From Azolla pinnata (Eukaryota; Streptophyta; Polypodiopsida; Salviniales; Salviniaceae), in the NCBI GenBank assembly GCA_037176905.1, contig JBBBWG010030276.1, positions 1 through 49,534 of the forward strand: a DNA stretch of 49,534 nt, given 5' to 3'. The notes beneath the pieces were generated by a model. The model searched no databases, was not told the origin of the DNA, and worked only from the letters and a program-made list of their open reading frames with translations. Positions 9,730-19,913 of this stretch are shown one piece after another; within the stretch, counting starts at the first letter, position 1; the number at the start of each line of letters is the position of its first letter. The position numbers and the translations under genes were made by a program.

Positions 9730-12700
9730 TTAGCCCGACGACGATGCGGTGGCATTGGGGATGATGGGGGTGACAATTGAGAAGAGGGAGCGTCCGAGGA
9801 ACACGTTGGTGGCCTCCGTCGGGTGGAACGCGTCCCAGAACACGTGCACTCGTCGGTTCTCGCACGGCTTCAGCACCGGGATGCAGAGCAGCTGCCCCTT
9901 GTACTTGCCCGCGCCGCAGCACGCCTCCGACACGAACTCGAACCCTGCAAAGCCGTTCGATTCATCCCCCGCGCGATCGATGCTTTTACACACACCAACG
10001 ATCAACCCCATCGATCGTTGGTTGCTCGCGATCCCGATCCGAAACGATGGAAACCCATTGATCCGATCCGTTTGATCCTATCTGGCATCATGAGCAGCAC
10101 CCGGATCATCGGACCCGGTCGTTTGGATTCGATCGTCGTTGGATTGGGATCATTTGGGCCGCATCGTCGGATTCGATCGTTGCTCCGGATCCCGTTTCAT
10201 CCTTGGACTGGACTATCCTTGGGTCCCATCACTGACATAATGATCCGATCTAATGATCCAGCCCAATGATCCGATGATCCAGCCCAATGATCTCTAAGTT
10301 TGGAAACGATCTAATGATCCAGCCCAATGATCCGATCCGTCGAATCCAATATTTGCTCCAATCCCACGATCCGATCCAATGATCTGATGATCCAATCCCA
10401 TATAACCATTGGGTCCACGAGTCGGGTTCCACGGACCATCCCACAATCATTAGATCACTGGATTGGATCATTGGATGGGATCGTTGGATCATTACACTAG
10501 ATCATTGACCGGATCCTTGGATCGGTCCAATGCTCCAATCCAACGGATCTCCAACAATCCGCTGATCCAAAGGATAGAACAGTCGGGTGATCCAAGGATC
10601 CGATCCAATCTGAATCTAATGCCCCAATCCAACGATCCAATCCAATGATCTGATGATCAGATCCCATATAATGATCAGGTCCATGGATTGGATTCCATGG
10701 ATCCCACACAATCATTGGATCACCAGATTGGATCATTGGACGGGGTCCATGGATNNNNNNNNNNNNNNNNNNNNNNNNNNNNNNNNNNNNNNNNNNNNNN
10801 NNNNNNNNNNNNNNNNNNNNNNNNNNNNNNNNNNNNNNNNNNNNNNNNNNNNNNGGTCCATGGATTGGATTCCATGGATCCCACACAATCATTGGATCAC
10901 CAGATTGGATCATTGGACGGGGTCCATGGATTGGATTCCATGGATCCCACACAATCATTGGATCACCAGATTGGATCATTGGACGGGGTCGTTGGATCAC
11001 TAGACTGGACCATTAAACTGGATCATTGAATCATCGGACCGGGTCCTCGGATAAGATGACTGATCAGGAACAATGATCTCAGCTTGGAATCGATCTAACG
11101 ATCCAGCCCGATGCACAAATCCAACCAAAATCCAACACTCCGGTGATCCAAGGATCTGATGCCAATCCCCGATGATCGAACGACCCGATCCAAGGATCCG
11201 GTCCAATGATCCATTCGAATGAGCCAATCCGATTCCAAACAACACACTACTTCACATTCCTCCTGGGGTTTAGGGATTAGGGTTAAGGGATTAGGGATTA
11301 GGGATTAGGGATTAGGGATTAGGGTTTGGAGCTCACCGTAGTTCTTCGGATTGTTCACGATGTCCATCACAGGCGCGAAGGTATCGGCGTAGAGCACGCG
11401 AGCCCCCGGCAGCCGCTCGTTGAGCTGTGCAATCGTCGCCTCGAGCCCATGGTTGAAGTCCATGGCCATGGAATTCACATACTCGCTGCACTCTCCGTTC
11501 ACGCTACGCTGCCTTACGAGCTGCGATGGTATGCACCCGATCGGACCCACTCCCGCCACCACCATCTTCCTCGCTCCCAGCTTGTACACCTCCTGATCGA
11601 TCGAGAGATCAAGATTCATCAATCATCAGCATCACAGTTCAGTCAAGTCACTCATGGATTAAGCATCCACCTCAGGGAATCGATGATGACAATTCATGGG
11701 CACATTAAGAAAAGATCGATCGATCGGTATTACGAAATGTGTGACCGACCGATTATTCTGCGCTTCGTGCGCATCATCAGCATCACGATTCAGTCAAGTC
11801 AATAATGGATTGAGCATCCGCCTCAGGGAAACTATGCAAAACATGGGATCCTAGCCTACAATTTGTATATGGAATTGCACTGCACCCATGAGATTGATCA
11901 GGAAACTATGCAAAGAATGGGATCCTAACCTACAATTTGTATATGGAATTGCACTGCAGATCCCATGATCAGGAAATCTGAGCACAATGGGATCATAGCG
12001 CCCTGCAGATATTGTCCTTGAATCAGGAACCTAAGCAGAATGGGAAGGCCCATGATTCAGGAATCTAATGGGATCATTGCCCGCTGCAGATAATGCCCAC
12101 GATTCAAGAATCTAATGGGATCATAGCGCTGCAACTGCCCATGATCAGCAATCTATGCAGTGGGATGAATATGCCCATGATCAGGAATGGGATCATAGCG
12201 GAGCATGCATAGAATGCCCCTGATCATGAGGCTATATATATGATGTTCCTGATCAGAAATGGAATCATATAAGCGCTGCCTATATATATATATGATGTTC
12301 CTGATCAGAAATCTATGCAATTGAAGCAAACTGCTGCATATAGTGCCATTGATCAGGAATCTATGCACCGGGATGATCATAAGCGCTGCCTATAACGCCC
12401 ATGATGCGGAGCCATGGATCAGACGGGATTCGCAGGGCGATCCAATAGATCGAGAGCAAATAAAAAAAAGCTGCAGAAATGCGTTGAAAAGCAAGACGCT
12501 TAACTGTGATTTGGGCGGAGATCTTCTGCAGAATCACGTCCCTGAACTCGGGTGGCGTGAAGACCTTGTTGAGGGGCGAGTAGCTGAGCAGGTAGTTGTT
12601 CACGTAGTCGTTGCTGCCGAACACGGTGATGAAGAGCGCCTCCGACAGAAGCTTCTGGGCGGCGTCAGGCCCCATCTGGGAGCGCAGCTGCTGCACGGTG

Positions 12701-15700
12701 TTGCCGAACCACTCGATCTGCCTGTCGAAATCCACTCGCCCAATCTGTGCCACCATGAGGATTAGGGTTAGGGTTTTACAGATCATCCAAGTGTCCTAGG
12801 GTTTTAAGTGGGTTTAGGGTTTGGAGGTTTAGGGTTTTGGGTTTGCAGATCATCCAAGGTCCTAGGGTTTTTAGGGGGGTTTAGAGTTTAGGGTTTCGGT
12901 TTTAGGGTTTGCAGATCATCCAAGGTCCTAGGGTTTTTAGGGGGGTTTAGAGTTTAGGGTTTCGGTTTTAGGGTTTGCAGATCATCCAAGGTCCTAGCTG
13001 GGTTAATTTTAGGGTTTCTTTGGCATCCGTCGCACAGATAAGTGCTTACAATTAGACACAAATCAATCAAAATCCGCAGGCATTTGGGTGATGGATGATG
13101 AAGCTTGATTTGATCAATGCGCAGCGGAATTTAGGGTTTCTGCAGATCATCGTTAGAGACCTGAGTGGAGAAAGATGAATTGCAGAGACAAGAGGAGGAG
13201 ACGGCTCATGAATGAATCGCGTACAAACAAATCAATCAATCCGCAGGGCATTCCGCCTGATGGATCACGGAGCTGCTTGATGATTCAAAGGCACGAGAAT
13301 CTAGGGTTTCTGCAGAATCTCTCATCAGAGACAGTAAGAAAGATGAATCGCCAGACAAGAGGAGAACGGCTCATGAATGAATCGCACACGAATCACTCAT
13401 TGCGCAGGCATTTCGCCTGAGGGATCGTGAAGCTGCTCGATGATTCGAAGGCAGGAGAATCTAGGGTTTCTGCAGATCAGAGACGAAGAAAAGATGAGTC
13501 TCTCAAAGATGAATTGAATGAACACAAATGAAGTAATTCAGCAGGCATTCCGCGATGGAACACAAGCTGATTCAAAGCAGAAGGATTAGGGTTTCCGCAG
13601 ATCATCAGAGGCAGTAGGAACGATGAAACCTGGAAGAACAGATCATCAGAGAAAGAAAGAGGAATTGCACATAAATCAATCAAATCAATTCCGCAGGCAT
13701 TTCGCGATGGAGCAGAAGCTGATTCAACGCAGAGGATTCGGGTTTTCTGCAGATCAAGAGAAAGAAACAAGATATAATCGCGCAAACAGATCATAGAGGA
13801 AGGAGAAGATCAAGGATTGTATAGAGCCGATTGCGAAGTTTCAAAGCAGAGGATTAGGGTTTCTGCAGATCAGAGAAAGAAAGACGAATTGCACGCAAAA
13901 GATCAATCGATCAATCAATTCCGCTGGGCATTTCGCGATGGAGCAGAAGCTGATTCAAGCGCGGAGGAGTTAGGGTTTTTCTGCGGATCAATAGACAAGA
14001 AACAAGACAGAATCTCGTGCCAGACAGATCATTAGAAGAAGGAGAAGAATCAAACGGATTTGTGTAGCTGATTACGAAGTTTCAAAGCAAGAGGATTAGG
14101 GTTTCTGCAGATCATCAGAGACAGTAAGAGCGATGAAAGGTCGAAGACAGAGATTCAGAGAAAGAAAGACGAATTGCACACAAACTAAATCAATCAATTC
14201 CGCGGTGCATTTCGCGATGGAGCAGAAGCTGATTCCAACGCAGACGCAGCGGATTTAGGGTTTTCTGCAGAATCTGATCAAAAGACAAGAAATGGGACAG
14301 AATCGCGCAGACAGATCATAGAAGAAGGATTAAAATTAGAAGTTTCGAAGCAGATCAAAGACAAGAAAAGATAGAATCTCGCAGACAGATCATTAGAAGG
14401 AGGAGCAGAAGCTGATTCAAACGCAACGGATTTAGGGTTTTTTCTGCAGATCAAAAGACAAAAGAAACAAGATAGAATCTCGTGCCAGACAGATCATTAG
14501 AAGAAGAAGCAGAAGCCTGATTCAAACGCGGTGGAAGAGTTAGGGTTTTTTCTGCAGATCAAAAGACAAGAAACAAGACAGAATCTCGTGCCAGACAGAT
14601 CATCATCAGAAGAAGCAGAAGCCTGATCCAAACGCGGAGGAGTTAGGGTTTTTTCTGCAGATCAAAAGACAAAAGAAACAAGATAGAATCTGGTGCCAGA
14701 CAGATCATTAGAAGAAGAAGAAGAATTGCACACAAAAAAAATCAATCAATCAATTCCGCAGGGCATTTCCCGAAGGAGCAGAAGCCTGATTCAAACGCAA
14801 AGGATTTAGGGTTTTTCTGCAGATCAAAAGACAGAGAAGAATCTGGTGCCAGACAGATCATTAGAAGAAGGAGCAGAAGCCTGATTCAAACGCGGCGGAA
14901 GAGGTAGGGTTTTGTTTTCTGCAGATCAAAAGACAAAAGAAACAAGACAGAATCTCGTGCCAGACAGATCATTAGAAGAAGGAGCAGACGCCTGATTCAA
15001 ACGCAAAGGATTTAGGGTTTTTCTGCAGATCAAAAGACAGAGAAGAATCTGGTGCCAGACAGATCATTAGAAGAAGGAGCAGAAGCCTGATCCAAACGCG
15101 GCGGAAGAGTTAGGGTTTTTTCTGCAGATCAAAAGACAGAGAAAACGAGACCGAATCTCGTGCCAGACAGATCATTAGAAGAAGAAGGAGCAGAATCCTG
15201 ATTCAAACGCGGCGGAGGAGTAAGGGTTTTGTTTTCTGCAGATCAAAAGACAAAAGAAACAAGACCGAATCTCGTGCCAGACAGATCATTCGAAGAAGGA
15301 GCAGAAGCCTGATTCAAACGCAGAGGATTTAGGGTTCTTTCTGCAGATCAGAAGACAGAGAAAACAAGGACAGAATCTCGTGCCAGACAGATCATTCGAG
15401 GAAGGAGCAGAAGCCTGATTCAAACGCAGAGGATTTAGGGTTTTTCCTGCAGATCAGACAGAAGACAGAGAAAACACGACAGAATCTCGCAGACGGAGAA
15501 AGATCGATCGATCAAAACGGAATTTGGGGACTGAGAGATTTACGAAGTTGAATCCGCTGCTCTCGAGGTAGCCCCCGGCGCCGGAGGCGAAGTTCACGCC
15601 GCGGAGGATGGCGTCGCCCTTGGTGCTAGGGTTGAGGTAGGGCGGCGGATATGGAAGCTCGATGATCTCCGCGACCTGGTCGAGGACCGTCTTGCCGTTG

Positions 15701-16167
15701 GAGAATCGGCCCGTGGGACCTGCAGGGAAATCGATGCCGAAGGGGAGGCGATCGGCCTTGGCCACGGAGACGATGAAGTTGTTGTTGCCCGCGTCCACCA
15801 GCGAATCGCCGAAGATGAAGAAGGCAGGGAAGATGGGGCGGCGATGATCTGCAGAAGCAGAATCAGATGAAGCAGAAGCAGAAGCAGCAGACGAAGATGC
15901 AGACGAAGACGCAGACGAAGCAGAAGCTCCTGTTCTTGGCGATGGCGATGGCAGCTTGGAGGCAGCAGCAGCAGCAGCATCGCCATCGCCATCGCCATCG
16001 CTGCTGCTGCTGGAGCTCGGAGCTCCCATCGCCGTAGAAGTAGCCGAGGCGCCATAGCTGCTGAGTTGCTGCTGCACCATCATCATCATCATCATCATCA
16101 TCGCCATCGCCATCGCCATCGCCCCCATCCTCCTCAATGCGCAATCAGATTCACGGCCTCTGCTCAA
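9730..16167 (-). CDS. GDSL esterase/lipase (SGNH hydrolase), 4 exons, 444 aa
   Basis: Exons (minus strand): 15544-16167, 12505-12744, 11337-11592 and 9730-9944, ending in TAA. The coding sum is 1335 nt and phases match at all junctions. All family blocks are present: block I FIFGDSLVDAGNNN with nucleophile S122; GVNFASGAGG; block III FGSNDYVNN (G251, N253, D254); GVGPIGCIPS; and block V WDAFHPTEA with D411 and H414. The complete Ser-Asp-His triad predicts an active hydrolase of acyl or acetyl esters, typically secreted in plants (cutin, wax or cell-wall acyl metabolism); the substrate cannot be read from sequence. Odd: residues 1-110 are low complexity (Met runs at 16-30, Ala/Ser/Asp-Gly runs) where relatives have a short hydrophobic signal peptide, making the protein about 80 residues longer than usual. 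An alternative start is M14. All three introns contain tandem repeats. Confidence 0.93.
10755..10854. other. Assembly gap of exactly 100 N
   Basis: One hundred Ns lie inside the 66-bp tandem array; the flanks on both sides are the same unit. One hundred is a usual placeholder length, so the true array size is unknown and may be much larger. Confidence 0.97.
11266..11330. repeat. Telomere-like GGGATTA/TTTAGGG block
   Basis: About seven heptamers of the GGGATTA type with flanking TTTAGGG. It starts only a few bases inside GDSL intron 3 on its donor side (exon 3 ends at 11337). Confidence 0.9.
11800..12380. repeat. Degenerate short tandem repeat in GDSL intron 2
   Basis: Motifs of the form 'cccatgatcaggaat ctatgca(gaa)tgggatcatagc(g)ctgc' recur about ten times with a period of roughly 40-70 bp between the exons at 11592 and 12505. 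No coding content. Confidence 0.8.
12766..13010. repeat. 66-bp TTTAGGG-bearing tandem repeat in GDSL intron 1
   Basis: GCAGATCATCCAAGG occurs at 12845, 12911 and 12977, exactly 66 bp apart, with a diverged copy at about 12779. Every unit carries several TTTAGGG/TAGGGTTT motifs. It lies a few tens of bases from the acceptor of exon 2. Confidence 0.92.
13125..15475. repeat. Long minisatellite with TTTAGGG-TTTCTGCAGATC core in GDSL intron 1
   Basis: About 18 diverged copies of a unit of roughly 100-150 bp. Each contains a (T)TAGGGTTT(T)CTGCAGATC core, 'agacaagaaacaagacagaatctcg', 'gacagatcatTAGAAGAAGG' and 'gcagaagcctgattcaaacg'. The array makes up nearly all of the 2.8 kb intron between exons 1 and 2. 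The right-hand copies (14.4-15.47 kb) are the most alike. Confidence 0.9.
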
Positions 16168-16456
16168 ACCCTAAACCCTGAAACCCTAAAACCCCCTTGA
16201 TTGCTGCAGCCCGAAAACCCTAAATCCACGGCCACTGCTCAAACCCTGAAACCCTAAAACCCTAAAACCTCTTGATTGCTGCAGCCCTAAAACCCTAAAC
16301 CCCTGAAACCCTAAACCCCTTGATTGCTGCAGCCCTAAAACCCTAAACCCCTGAAAACCCTAAACCCCCTGAAAACCCTAAACCCCCTGAAAACCCTAAA
16401 CCCCCTGAAAACCCTAAACCCCCTGAAAACCCTAAACGCTAAAACCCTAAACCCCT
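16165..16456. repeat. AAACCCTAAA minisatellite upstream of the GDSL gene
   Basis: Tandem 'ccctgaaaaccctaaac' units (period about 17-18 bp) and longer 'cttgattgctgcagcc' units, immediately upstream of the GDSL start codon. On the gene's strand these read as TTTAGGG-type telo-box motifs, so they could lie in the promoter or 5' leader. Confidence 0.9.
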
Positions 16457-17160
16457 TGATTTGCTGCAGCTGCGGCTGCTGCTGCTGCTACTACTACTAC
16501 TTCCAGATGCAGCAGCAAGCAGCAAGCAGCAATCTCAGAGCCGGAGATCTAAGCAACGCACTCTCTAAGAAAGCTTAGAGCACTTGCAAGAGGGCACCAG
16601 TGCGCGGCGCGTTATGTGAAAGCTCATGTCGCCATAGCTCGGATTCCGAATGTGCATCAGAATCAGAGGAAGCAGGCATCGAGATCAAATGGAAGAAGAA
16701 GAAGAAGAAAGAAGAAAGAAGAAAGAAGAAGAAGAAGAAGAAGAATCTGAATCAGAACTTGCAGAATCCCCCGCCCCCAAAGATTTCTTTACCCCAAAAA
16801 CTGTGCTCACCTACCGCGCCCTCTTCTGATCCCCATGGATCATCATCTCCAAGTTACTAAGTATGGAGCGCAAAGCAAAAGAAACACTTCTTCGAATTCA
16901 AATCGCTAAAGCACTGGATTCTCCTTCTTGCACCTTGAATCTGCTGCTGATACATACGCATTGTCTACATGCAAACATACATACACAATGCATACTACCC
17001 CTCAAATTCAATTCAAGGCTCTGCTAAAACGAGAAACCTAAACCCCAAGACTCAGAAACCCTAATCCAATGCTGCCATCAAACCTTTCCGCCATAACTGA
17101 GTGATGGGCTAAGTGAGTGAGTGAGTAGTTCGGTGCGCTACGCCCCAAAATCCCAGCTCC
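16457..17160. other. Upstream region of the GDSL gene with an AAG tract
   Basis: No gene recognised. A CTG/CTA triplet stretch occupies about 16470-16505 and a GAA/AAG tract about 16690-16745. The rest is non-repetitive and probably holds the promoter. Confidence 0.4.
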
Positions 17161-17189
17161 GTAATAATTGGGAGGTGGGTTCAAATCAT

Positions 17190-17345
17190 GCCCATGCATG
17201 CATGCATGCATGGCATTGTACGCGCGCATGCATGTGCATGTGCATGTGCATGTGCGTGTGCATGTGCGTGTGCATGTGCGTGTGCATGTGCATGCATGCA
17301 TGTGCGTGTGCATGTGCGTGTGCATGTGCATGCATGCATGTGTAC
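17190..17345. repeat. TGCA/TGTGCA alternating purine-pyrimidine tract
   Basis: About 155 bp of almost perfectly alternating ATGC, GTGTGC and ATGTGC units. Such alternating sequence can adopt left-handed Z-DNA under supercoiling (known property; not shown here). The translated frames (Cys-Met-His repeats) are not genes. Confidence 0.93.
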
Positions 17346-17375
17346 GTCTGACATGGGCATGGATGCCATCGCGTC

Positions 17376-18053
17376 CACCACCATCACCATCACCACCATC
17401 ACCATCACGACCATCACCATCATCACCAGCACCATCACCATCATCACCATCATCACCATCACCACCACCACCATCATCACCATCACCACCACCACCATCA
17501 TCACCATCACCACCACCATCATCATCACAACCACCACCACCACCATCATCACCATCACCACCATATCATCACCAGCAGCACCATCATCATGACCACATGA
17601 TCAAGCACTGCCACCAGCATCACCACCAGCATCACCATCATCACCATGACCACCACCACCATCATCACCATCACCACCATGATCATCATCATCACCACCA
17701 TCATCATGACCACATGATCAAGCACCGCCACCAGCATCACCACCACCATCATCACCATCACCACCATCATCATGATCAAGCACCGCCACCACCATCACCA
17801 CCACCATCATCACCACCACAATCATCATCATCAACACAATCAGCACCGCCGTCATCGTCCATGATCATCACCAGCAGCACCACAATCATCATCACCACCG
17901 CAAGCATCACCATCATCATCACCATCATCATCAACCACCATCATCACCATCATCATCACCATCATCACCATCACCATCATCATCACCATCATCACCATCA
18001 CCATCATCATCACCATCATCACCATCACCATCACCACCACCACCATCATCGTT
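17376..18053. repeat. CAT/CAC/CCA trinucleotide repeat array
   Basis: About 680 bp of CAT, CAC, ACC and CCA triplets, with longer duplicated blocks near 17590 and 17708 (GACCACATGATCAAGCAC). A plus-strand frame of 297 residues (17168-18061, Pro- then His-rich) is open only because of the triplet composition. Confidence 0.93.
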
Positions 18054-18061
18054 TTGATTGA

Positions 18062-19263
18062 TGATGCCGGCGCCCATTTCAAGCACCCACCAAACCAACC
18101 CACTTGGACATCATGAGTTATAACACACCCATCACCTGGATCTCAGCTGGATTTGTTCATGGTTTCGATCGCACAAACACACACAATGGTACTTGGTTTC
18201 ATGTCCTCGATGAAGCGAGGAGGAGCTTGAAGCCAGTGTGAGACATGTCGGGAACAGATGTCTTCCTCGGAAACGTCACAACACAACCTCAAATATGGGC
18301 CGCGAAACACTTTGGAATCGTTTCCGATGCATGATATAGCGGTTGGATTTCAGAATGGGGAGCATTCAAGTTGTTCATGGGTGTGCACATAGAAGAGAAG
18401 ACAACACCCAAAGGTCACAAAGCTCTACCTGAAACAAAGAAAAAAAATACAGAAAACTCCGAATGCACGCTTTGGAAAACACATCTGGGATGCACTTGCA
18501 CTCTGCGTGCACTTGCATCCTGACCTTTGCGGATTAGGATTCGTTCTGATATGCCGAAAAAGTGCCAGTTTGTCATGCCCTTGTGAAGGAAGGAAGGAAG
18601 CTTCTCCAGACATCATCAGACAATATCGATGCTGGTCATCGGCGGCATGCATGTATTAGATCCTTGTATATCGTCAAAAGTCGGGTCAAAAAAACGCATG
18701 CCACCCTGCGGCCCTTCAACGATCGCACAGTGCCGATCGTATTCACGCGGCATTTCCCCGAAACCGGATAGAATTGACGTGCAATTTGCGGTTCCTTGGG
18801 GGGGTTCCTGTACGGATCAATTGGATATATGTGGCTAGCTGTGTGTTAAAAGTGTACGGATCAATTGGATATATGTGGCTAGCTGTGTGGTTAAAAGCGA
18901 CAGCTGCCTTAAAGGATCATGATATTCAAGTTAAAAAAAAACATTGACGGGTTTGAAACCCAGACGCTTTTTACTCCATCTCCTGGTTCAGAGCCCCGGT
19001 GGTTTTTCCTTGTTTTTTTACCTTGACACGAATACCATTGGAGCCGCAGTAAAGCTCTTGACCTGTGGTGAGAATTTGCCGATAGATTGAATGAAGATCA
19101 AGAGGGGGTTGGGAATACACGGCGAGGGCACCAAATCATAAGTTATAAACGAGAGGAAGCAGTACATCATAATGGAAGTGGAAAAACAAACCCCTGGGAG
19201 CAATCGACGTAATTCGTATTTACGCATCGTATATGTCTGTATAGAAAGCCAGGTAAACTTGTT

Positions 19264-19331
<68 letters not shown>

Positions 19332-19913
19332 CAAGCTTCCGACATTTCCTGTCACCAAGCATGGAAGTAAAATAGTCTCCACAGAAGGTTGGAAAGAGCA
19401 TGCAAGTAAATAAGCCTCTCCATAGAAGGTTAGAAAGAATATGCAAGTTCAATACTCTCTCCAGAGAAGGTTGGAAAGACAACACAGGCGACAATGTAGA
19501 CGTTTCGATTGTACCAAAGTACACTGCATTAACACTACAGGAGAAGTGGGCATTGGCAAAGCAACTATCCTACAGAACATCGGCATCACACACGGATGCG
19601 TTTTTCCTACTCCCCTTACAACTGCATAGATTCGTGCCCCTCGATGCAGCACAACCCTGGAATTTGATTTAATGATTTGAATCTTTCCCAATATTTTCGA
19701 CCGCTACAAAATGTGGGGTAAATAGCAAGGTTCTAGACTTAAACTCTTTCAGTTTCGAGTTCTCTTTTCGATTCCGTTAGAAAACAAAACTTAAAAATTT
19801 TTGCTGAGAATAAGCTACTCAAAACTCGCATGATTTCTTGATGCAGATTCCCCATAACTTGAATGCAACCTGCTCCTCATGCTAGGATTGCCCCTTCTTC
19901 ACCTTCTGCTTGT
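18062..19913. other. Intergenic region between GDSL and ribophorin II genes
   Basis: No convincing gene. It contains a 45-46 bp tandem duplication (GTACGGATCAATTGGATATA at about 18811 and 18856), a CT microsatellite (19266-19328), and a roughly 50-bp degenerate repeat of 'ctccA(c/t)AGAAGGTTgGAAAGA(g/a)cATGCAAGT' at about 19377-19480. The part next to 19914 is the 3' flank of the ribophorin gene. Confidence 0.5.
19266..19328. repeat. CT dinucleotide microsatellite
   Basis: About 31 uninterrupted CT units. Confidence 0.97.

Larger units (their letters stand above)
9945..11336. repeat. GATC-rich degenerate satellite filling GDSL intron 3
   Basis: From about 10220 to 11230 the sequence is a patchwork of 10-12 bp motifs such as TGATCCAATCC, TTGGATCATTGG and CCAATGATC on both orientations. 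A regular 66-bp unit starts at 10678 and 10744 and, beyond the gap, at 10855 and 10921. Since 66 is divisible by three, long but meaningless open frames (unit MIQSGDPMIVWDPWNPIHG) appear on both strands. Confidence 0.9.

Noticed and set aside
10497..11029. Long open frames on both strands across the N gap
   Set aside because: The 66-bp repeat unit is a multiple of three, so all frames without a stop in the unit stay open; they lie inside GDSL intron 3.
15594..16055. Minus-strand frame of 153 residues, Leu/Arg-rich
   Set aside because: A shadow frame of GDSL exon 1, which carries the real FIFGDS motif in another frame.
17168..18061. Plus-strand open frame of 297 residues rich in Pro, Ser and His
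   Set aside because: It is open only because CAT/CAC/CCA triplets contain no stop; there is no non-repetitive conserved part and no gene context.
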